From NCBI GenBank assembly GCA_027019685.1, contig JALUWH010000175.1, positions 1 through 10,870 on the forward strand: a DNA stretch of 10,870 nt. Reading direction: 5' to 3'. The notes under the pieces are model-generated. The model saw only the letters and a program-made list of their open reading frames with translations, had not been told where the DNA came from and searched no databases. Below, one piece after another: positions 6,821 through 10,870 of this stretch. Position 1 is the stretch's first letter. Every line of letters begins with the position of its first letter. The DNA is from Ghiorsea sp. (GTDB lineage: Bacteria > Pseudomonadota > Zetaproteobacteria > Mariprofundales > Mariprofundaceae). Position numbers and translations under genes: made by a program.

Positions 6821-6839
6821 ATTGATGAATTTTAAATGA

Positions 6840-6868
6840 TTGTTTTTTCATATTCTTTCTGTTAGAAA
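6840..6868 (+). promoter_or_regulatory. Candidate promoter for the atp operon
   Basis: TTGTTT (6840-6845) and TAGAAA (6863-6868) have the ideal 17-base spacing, and TG at 6860-6861 gives an extended -10 (TGTTAGAAA). Transcription would begin near 6875, about 36 bases before the atpI ATG. The region is AT-rich, as expected. No other -10/-35 pair between 6765 and 6910 looked better, but each hexamer matches at only 4 of 6 positions. Confidence 0.38.
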
Positions 6869-6895
6869 TCGCCGCGCTTGGAGTGGGTGTCATCT

Positions 6896-6911
6896 TGTGA
6901 GGGTAGTCACA
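6896..6911 (+). promoter_or_regulatory. TGTGA-N6-TCACA dyad over the atpI ribosome binding site and start
   Basis: TGTGA (6896-6900) and TCACA (6907-6911) are perfect inverted repeats six bases apart, identical to the core consensus of a CRP site. The dyad covers the atpI Shine-Dalgarno GAGGG (6899-6903) and the A of its ATG. In RNA the same bases could form a five-pair hairpin with loop GGGTAG, partly masking the ribosome binding site. Lying downstream of the candidate promoter, a bound protein would block rather than activate. The perfect dyad is directly visible; both functions are inferred. Confidence 0.4.
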
Positions 6912-7291
6912 TGTTAAGTAATGTTGCTGAACAAAAGGTTCAGGTTCGTTCTTTGTTGCTCTGGCAAGCGACGGTAGTGATAATGGTTGCCACGATTGTT
7001 TTTGTACTGTTTTCAGGTTCGTTGGCGGTTCTTTTCGGGGGGCTTTTAACGATGTTGTCCACTTGGCATGTTTACAAAAGTGTATGTAAACCAGGTGTTG
7101 ATAGGGTGCAGCTACTTAAGTTGGCGGGAATTAGATTTATTTTGTTTTTGCTGGCTTTGGTTATAGGGATTTATTTCTTTGGATTGCAGCCAGTGACATT
7201 GATTGCAGGTGTGGTATCTGCCTATCTTGCCATGTATATTAGTAGCTTGATAATGAGTTTTAAGAAAATGAAGGGAGATGGTCTTGGCTGA
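6911..7291 (+). CDS. atpI: ATP synthase assembly protein I (AtpI)
   Basis: AtpI is a small membrane protein encoded at the head of many atp operons; it aids c-ring assembly and is not part of the finished enzyme. The 126-residue product has four hydrophobic segments at roughly 15-33, 36-54, 70-90 and 93-116, with a basic loop between the second and third (HVYKSVCKPGVDRVQ) and a basic tail (SFKKMKG). The ATG at 6911 is chosen because GAGGG (6899-6903) stands seven bases ahead. An in-frame TTG at 6878 would add 11 residues but has no Shine-Dalgarno. The 3' end overlaps atpB by 14 bases. Sequence conservation in this family is low; the call rests on topology, size and place before atpB. Confidence 0.88.
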   Translation: MLSNVAEQKVQVRSLLLWQATVVIMVATIVFVLFSGSLAVLFGGLLTMLSTWHVYKSVCKPGVDRVQLLKLAGIRFILFLLALVIGIYFFGLQPVTLIAGVVSAYLAMYISSLIMSFKKMKGDGLG

Positions 7292-8171
7292 ACACGGACA
7301 TGTTGAACAGGGGCAAATGGTAGGGCATGCTGAAGAGCATGGTGCGACCATTGCAGATCACTTAGAATATTGGACTTATAAGTTTGATGATAGCAATCCA
7401 TTTATGCAAATTCATGTGGACACTATGATTATGACGAGTGTCATTGCGCTATCTTTGATTGGTTTTGCACTTTGGTTGCGTGGAAGAATTACGGAAGGTG
7501 CACCGACTGGCGCGCAAAACTTCATTGAAACTATTGTCGATTTCATTAATGAGACGGTTGATAACAACTTTGCTGTGCATAATCCTTGGATGGCACCTTT
7601 GGCGTTTACAATCTTTGTATTTATTTTTCTGTGTAATACCATCGACATTTTACCAGCGTATTTACTTGGTCATATAGCGCACTCTTTTGGTGCGCCTGCG
7701 TTCCGCCCTGTGCCGACCAACGATTTGAATCTACCTTTGGCTATGGCGCTTTCTGTATTTGCAATGACCATCTATTACGAGCTTAAGCTTAAGCCTATGC
7801 ATTTCTTGAAAGATATGGTGAATGAGCCGTTTACAAGCTTGGTTCCGATGTGGGCGAAACCTATCGTTATGCCTATTAATCTTGTTTTGAAAATTGTGGA
7901 AGAGGTTGCTAAGCCTTTGAGCCTTTCTTTCCGTTTGTTTGGTAACATGTTTGCGGGTGAGGTTATATTCTTGCTCATTGCATTCTTGTTGTTTGCAGAC
8001 TCGGTTGATGGCTTGATGAGTGTGGGCGGCATCATAGCTGAAATATTAGGTTTTGTGATTGCTTTGGGCTGGTCATTCTTCCATATGTTTATTGGCTTGC
8101 TTCAAGCCTTTATCTTCATGACTCTTACGGTGGTGTATCTATCGATGACGCATCAGCCAGTAGAGCACTAA
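7278..8171 (+). CDS. atpB: ATP synthase Fo subunit a
   Basis: Subunit a is the stator channel through which protons reach and leave the c-ring. The product is 297 residues if started at ATG 7278. The essential arginine is Arg219 in SFRLFGNMFAGE, equal to E. coli R210, with Glu228 matching E219. His269 and Gln276 in FFHMFIGLLQAFIF match H245 and Q252. About 15 extra residues lie between Glu228 and His269 compared with E. coli. The periplasmic N-terminus is unusually rich in His and Glu (residues 5-29). Start choice: GGGAG (7273-7277) touches the ATG directly, which is too close. A TTG at 7284 would have a six-base spacer and give a 295-residue protein beginning MAEHGHVEQG; this alternative is quite possible. 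The gene overlaps the end of atpI. Confidence 0.96.
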   Translation: MVLAEHGHVEQGQMVGHAEEHGATIADHLEYWTYKFDDSNPFMQIHVDTMIMTSVIALSLIGFALWLRGRITEGAPTGAQNFIETIVDFINETVDNNFAVHNPWMAPLAFTIFVFIFLCNTIDILPAYLLGHIAHSFGAPAFRPVPTNDLNLPLAMALSVFAMTIYYELKLKPMHFLKDMVNEPFTSLVPMWAKPIVMPINLVLKIVEEVAKPLSLSFRLFGNMFAGEVIFLLIAFLLFADSVDGLMSVGGIIAEILGFVIALGWSFFHMFIGLLQAFIFMTLTVVYLSMTHQPVEH

Positions 8172-8183
8172 TCGCAAAGCGAT
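8171..8183 (+). promoter_or_regulatory. Short hairpin between atpB and atpE
   Basis: ATCGC (8171-8175) and GCGAT (8179-8183) are perfect inverted repeats around AAA, beginning on the last base of the atpB stop codon. It is too short, and its following T-run too interrupted (GTATTTT), for an efficient terminator. It may act as a processing or stability element at the start of the 51-base gap leading to atpE. Confidence 0.3.
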
Positions 8184-8207
8184 GTATTTTAAAAAAAGTA
8201 GTAAAAC

Positions 8208-8214
8208 TAAGGAG
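8208..8214 (+). promoter_or_regulatory. Strong ribosome binding site of atpE
   Basis: TAAGGAG matches the 16S rRNA 3' end at seven consecutive positions and lies eight bases before the ATG in an A-rich, unstructured stretch. It is the best Shine-Dalgarno among the genes of this window. That fits the need for many more c subunits per enzyme than a or b, comparable to the translational enhancer before E. coli atpE. Confidence 0.75.
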
Positions 8215-8222
8215 TAGTAAAA

Positions 8223-8477
8223 ATGGATGCAACAGTAATCATCACCGCTGCGACAGCAATTTCTGTCGGTATAATTTTGGCAGCTGCAGGCTTAGGCTCT
8301 GCAATTGCTTGGGGCTTGATCTGCGCTAAAACTATGGAAGGTATTTCTCGTCAACCAGAAATGCGCTCAACATTGGTGTTTAACATGTTTATTTTCGCAG
8401 GTTTGATGGAATCTTTCCCGTTTATTATTATGGCATTCGCACTATGGTTCGTATTTGCTAACCCATTCTTGGGCTAA
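8223..8477 (+). CDS. atpE: ATP synthase Fo subunit c
   Basis: Subunit c forms the rotating membrane ring; each copy carries one ion on a carboxylate. The 84-residue product is a two-helix hairpin with helix 1 at about 5-38, the polar loop R43-Q44-P45-E46, and helix 2 at about 50-79. The ion-binding carboxylate is Glu63 in GLMESFPF, in place of E. coli Asp61, followed by Ser64. Helix 1 has a reduced glycine motif (AAAGLGSAIAWGLICAK), with Trp30 thirteen residues before Arg43. That position is Ile28 in E. coli and the sodium-ligand Gln32 in Ilyobacter. Lack of that Gln argues for protons rather than sodium. The gene sits 51 bases after atpB with a very strong ribosome binding site and 35 bases before atpF. 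Confidence 0.97.
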   Translation: MDATVIITAATAISVGIILAAAGLGSAIAWGLICAKTMEGISRQPEMRSTLVFNMFIFAGLMESFPFIIMAFALWFVFANPFLG

Positions 8478-8512
8478 TTCGCGAATATTAAGAACTTTAA
8501 AGGGGTAAAGAA

Positions 8513-8992
8513 ATGAGTGTAGACTTAACATTAGTTGGACAGATGATCGTTTTCTTAACGATGGTAGTTTTGTTGGGTAAACTTCTTTATCAACCTTTGA
8601 ATGATGCGATGGCAGCTAGAACGCAAAAGATTGAAGAAGGTCTTGCGGCGGCAGAAGCTGGTAAAAATGCACAAGCGGATGCGGAAGCGGAAGTGAAAGC
8701 AAAAATCGAGGAAGCTAAGCAAACGGCACAAGAAATTGTATCTGGCGCTGAGCGTCGCGCATTAGAGGTTTCAGAAGAAGCTGTTAATAAAGCGCGTCAC
8801 GATGCAGAGCTTATTATTCAAAGTGCGAAAGAAGAAGCGGAAGCGGAAGCAGGCCGTGTACGTCTAGGTTTGCAAAAAGAAGTGGTTTCTTTGGCTGTTT
8901 TGGCAGCTGAGAAGATTGTTGAAGCAGAGCTTGATGAAGGTAAACACGCAGTGTTGATTGAAAAGGTCATTGCTGAAGGTGTGTCCGCATGA
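8513..8992 (+). CDS. atpF: ATP synthase Fo subunit b
   Basis: Two b subunits form the peripheral stalk that holds F1 against rotation. The 159-residue product has one N-terminal membrane helix (about 5-26), then a hinge (YQPLNDAMAAR) with Arg36 at the same number as the functionally important E. coli bR36. A long charged, Ala/Glu-rich helix follows (about 37-150) suited to a right-handed coiled coil. The C-terminal part (KEVVSLAVLAAEKIVEAEL) is the delta-binding region. GC-repetitive GAAGCG stretches around 8676-8696 and 8832-8850 encode Glu-Ala repeats. AGGGG (8501-8505) stands seven bases before the ATG. Only one b gene is present, unlike the b/b' pair of alphaproteobacteria and cyanobacteria. 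The stop overlaps the atpH start (ATGA). Confidence 0.96.
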   Translation: MSVDLTLVGQMIVFLTMVVLLGKLLYQPLNDAMAARTQKIEEGLAAAEAGKNAQADAEAEVKAKIEEAKQTAQEIVSGAERRALEVSEEAVNKARHDAELIIQSAKEEAEAEAGRVRLGLQKEVVSLAVLAAEKIVEAELDEGKHAVLIEKVIAEGVSA

Positions 8993-9513
8993 GTACGGAA
9001 AGATCAATAGCTAGTCGTTATGCGGCGGCTTTGTTTGAGTTGCATCAGGAAGGTATCGATGTAGCGGAAGACTTGGGCAAGGTTGCACAAGTCGCTGAAA
9101 ATGAAGACGCGCAAGCACTATTGATAAACTCACAAATTGCAGCCGAAGACCGTGCTAAAGCGGTGTTAAAGGCTGCGTCTGTGAAAGATGAGTATGTGCT
9201 TCGTTTGTTGGTCATGTTGTGTTCGCGTAATAAAACGGTGTTGTTGGTTTTGATCAATGAGATGCTTGATAAGTTAATGCGTGAAGAGAAATCACAGGTA
9301 ATGGTTGATGTAACTGTTGCTAAGGATTTAAAAGCAGACCTTTTAGGCAAACTAAAAGAATCAATCAGTGCTAGTTTGGGTAAGGCGGTCGAGTTAAATG
9401 TTAAGACCGATGCTTCGATTTTGGGTGGCTTGATTCTAAATATTGGCGACCGCCAAATTGATCACTCTGTACGTGGCCGTATAAATGGCTTAAAGCGTGC
9501 ATTGTCGGTTTGA
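8989..9513 (+). CDS. atpH: ATP synthase F1 subunit delta
   Basis: Delta caps the top of the alpha3-beta3 hexamer and joins it to the b stalk. The product is 174 residues (E. coli 177). It opens with the typical ERSIASRYAAALFELHQEG, has the LLVMLCSRNKTVLL segment at mid length, and ends with the family signature ILGGLILNIGDRQIDHSVRG near 143-163. The ATG overlaps the atpF stop by four bases (ATGA), with GAAGGT at 8975-8980 as ribosome binding site, so its synthesis should be coupled to subunit b. atpA follows after 24 bases. Confidence 0.97.
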   Translation: MSTERSIASRYAAALFELHQEGIDVAEDLGKVAQVAENEDAQALLINSQIAAEDRAKAVLKAASVKDEYVLRLLVMLCSRNKTVLLVLINEMLDKLMREEKSQVMVDVTVAKDLKADLLGKLKESISASLGKAVELNVKTDASILGGLILNIGDRQIDHSVRGRINGLKRALSV

Positions 9514-9537
9514 TTAGATACAGAGGATATTGAGATT

Positions 9538-10870
9538 ATGAAACTTGATACAGCAGAAATTAGTTCTATTATTAAAGAGCAAATCAAGGGTTTTGAAGCC
9601 AGTGCAAATGATGCAAACGTTGGACGTTTGATTTCAGTTGGCGATGGTGTTGCTTTGGTTCATGGCTTAGGCGCAGCAATGGCTGGTGAAATGCTTGAGT
9701 TTCCAGGTGATACACTAGGCATGGTGCTTAACCTTGAGCAAGATAGTGTTGGTGTAATCATATTTGGTGAATATACACATCTAGCAGAAGGTGATGAAGT
9801 AAAATGTACGGGTCGTATTTTTGAAGTACCTGTAGGGCATGGTCTTAAAGGCCGTGTGCTTAATGCTTTGGGTCAGCCTATTGATGGAAAAGGCGCAGTT
9901 GAGAATGATGGTTTTGATGCTGTTGAGAAGATTGCACCAGGCGTAATTGAACGTAAATCTGTTGATCAGCCTTTACAAACAGGTATTAAAGCAATTGACT
10001 CTATGGTTCCTGTTGGTCGTGGTCAGCGTGAGTTGATTATTGGTGACCGTCAAACTGGTAAAACTGCAATTGCAATTGATACAATTATTAACCAAAAAGA
10101 CACCGGCGTGACTTGCGTGTATGTGGCTATTGGACAAAAAGCTTCTACAGTAGCTAACGTTGTTCGTACATTGAAAGAACATGATGCTTTGGATCATACT
10201 ATTATTGTATCAGCAAGTGCTTCTGAAGCAGCAGCATTGCAATACATTGCACCTTACTCGGGTTGCACAATGGGTGAATACTTCCGTGATCGTGGTGAAG
10301 ATGCACTTATTATTTATGATGATCTTACAAAACAGGCTTGGGCTTATCGTCAGATTTCTTTAATCTTGCGTCGTCCTCCAGGTCGTGAAGCTTATCCTGG
10401 TGATGTGTTCTACATTCATTCACGTTTGCTTGAACGCGCTTCTCGTGTTGATGAGACTTATGTTGAAAAATTTACCAATGGTGAAGTAAAAGGTAAAACA
10501 GGTTCTTTGACCTCATTGCCAATCATTGAGACACAAGAGGGTGATGTTTCTGCATTCGTACCTACCAACGTAATTTCTATTACAGATGGTCAAATTTTCT
10601 TGGAAACATCAATGTTTAACTCAGGTCAGCGCCCTGCAATTAACGCAGGTCTTTCTGTGTCACGTGTTGGTGGTGCTGCACAAACCAAAGCTATGAAAAA
10701 AGTAGGCGGTGGTTTGCGTCTTGACTTGGCTCAATACCGTGAACTGGCGGCATTTGCTCAGTTTGCTTCTGATCTTGATGAAGCAACACGTGCTCAAATC
10801 GAACGTGGTAAACGTGGTGTTGAAGTTTTGAAACAAGACGAAAATACACCGCAGTCTGTTGCAGAAATGA
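9538..10870 (+). CDS. atpA: ATP synthase F1 subunit alpha (3' partial)
   Basis: Alpha forms the catalytic hexamer with beta and carries the non-catalytic nucleotide sites. The frame stays open to the window's end: 444 complete codons, about 60-70 short of the usual length, so the C-terminus lies outside. The N-terminal helix (MKLDTAEISSIIKEQI) binds delta. The Walker A GDRQTGKT is at 169-176 and the ALIIYDDLTK strand at 256-265. GLSVSRVGGAAQ places Arg376 exactly at the E. coli arginine-finger number, so there are no net insertions or deletions up to that point. AGAGGA (9522-9527) is the ribosome binding site, ten bases upstream. The terminal ATGA at 10867-10870 is an in-frame ATG codon plus one base, not a stop. 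Confidence 0.98.
   Translation, partial: MKLDTAEISSIIKEQIKGFEASANDANVGRLISVGDGVALVHGLGAAMAGEMLEFPGDTLGMVLNLEQDSVGVIIFGEYTHLAEGDEVKCTGRIFEVPVGHGLKGRVLNALGQPIDGKGAVENDGFDAVEKIAPGVIERKSVDQPLQTGIKAIDSMVPVGRGQRELIIGDRQTGKTAIAIDTIINQKDTGVTCVYVAIGQKASTVANVVRTLKEHDALDHTIIVSASASEAAALQYIAPYSGCTMGEYFRDRGEDALIIYDDLTKQAWAYRQISLILRRPPGREAYPGDVFYIHSRLLERASRVDETYVEKFTNGEVKGKTGSLTSLPIIETQEGDVSAFVPTNVISITDGQIFLETSMFNSGQRPAINAGLSVSRVGGAAQTKAMKKVGGGLRLDLAQYRELAAFAQFASDLDEATRAQIERGKRGVEVLKQDENTPQSVAEM

Larger units (their letters stand above)
6765..6910. other. Non-coding stretch between the outer-membrane protein gene and atpI
   Basis: This 146-base gap is the longest in the window. It contains a weak terminator-like hairpin (6794-6820), an AT-rich block with a candidate extended -10 promoter (6840-6868), and the dyad over the atpI start (6896-6911). 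A further pair of five-base arms, ATCAC (6765-6769) and GTGAT (6789-6793), is 19 bases apart and may be chance. I see no small ORF with a ribosome binding site here and no known RNA motif. Confidence 0.6.

Noticed and set aside
6878..6880. TTG as an upstream start of atpI, adding 11 residues
   Set aside because: There is no Shine-Dalgarno ahead of it and the added residues are not typical of AtpI, while ATG 6911 has GAGGG at a good distance.
8477..8486. Ten-base palindrome ATTCGCGAAT just after atpE
   Set aside because: It would form only a three-pair stem in RNA, lies inside an operon and has no T-run; probably chance.
8676..8850. GAAGCG-like short repeats in atpF as a tandem repeat element
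   Set aside because: They encode Glu-Ala runs of the expected coiled-coil stalk, are interrupted and keep the frame; ordinary for subunit b.
10867..10870. ATGA at the window end as an atpA stop or next gene start
   Set aside because: The atpA frame reads it as an in-frame ATG plus one base, and the protein is still about 60-70 residues short of full length.

Overview
The window is a chromosomal housekeeping segment from a proteobacterium. All recognisable genes lie on the + strand. It holds two conserved gene clusters with one outer-membrane protein gene between them. I found no mobile element, CRISPR array, tRNA, rRNA or integrase, and no convincing new multi-gene system.

Region 1 (1-5180) is the end of the spc ribosomal operon plus the alpha operon: secY (5' end cut off by the window), adk, infA, rpmJ, rpsM, rpsK, rpsD, rpoA, rplQ. 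The genes are packed with overlaps or gaps of at most 39 bases and end at a strong intrinsic terminator (5200-5231). Together they supply protein export (SecY), nucleotide balance (Adk), translation initiation (IF1), ribosomal proteins (L36, S13, S11, S4, L17) and the RNA polymerase alpha subunit.

Region 2 (5232-6910) holds one gene for a signal-peptide-bearing FadL/TraF-like outer-membrane beta-barrel protein of 498 residues. It is followed by a 146-base non-coding stretch with a weak terminator-like hairpin, a candidate promoter and a perfect TGTGA-N6-TCACA dyad lying on the atpI ribosome binding site and start codon.

Region 3 (6911-10870) is the front of an F1Fo ATP synthase operon: atpI, atpB, atpE, atpF, atpH and atpA (3' end cut off by the window). 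It encodes the assembly factor, the whole membrane sector (a, c, b) and the delta and alpha subunits. atpG, atpD and atpC are expected just beyond the right edge.

Organism: the single atpIBEFHA cluster with one b subunit, and rpsD between rpsK and rpoA, are gamma/betaproteobacterial traits. The placement of adk next to secY, followed by infA, is more like alphaproteobacteria and Gram-positives. Adk, L36 and S4 all keep their zinc-ligand cysteines. This mixture, with AT-leaning codons, suggests a deep-branching proteobacterium such as a Zetaproteobacterium or Acidithiobacillia-like lineage. That placement is inference; a tree of SecY, RpoA or AtpA would settle it.
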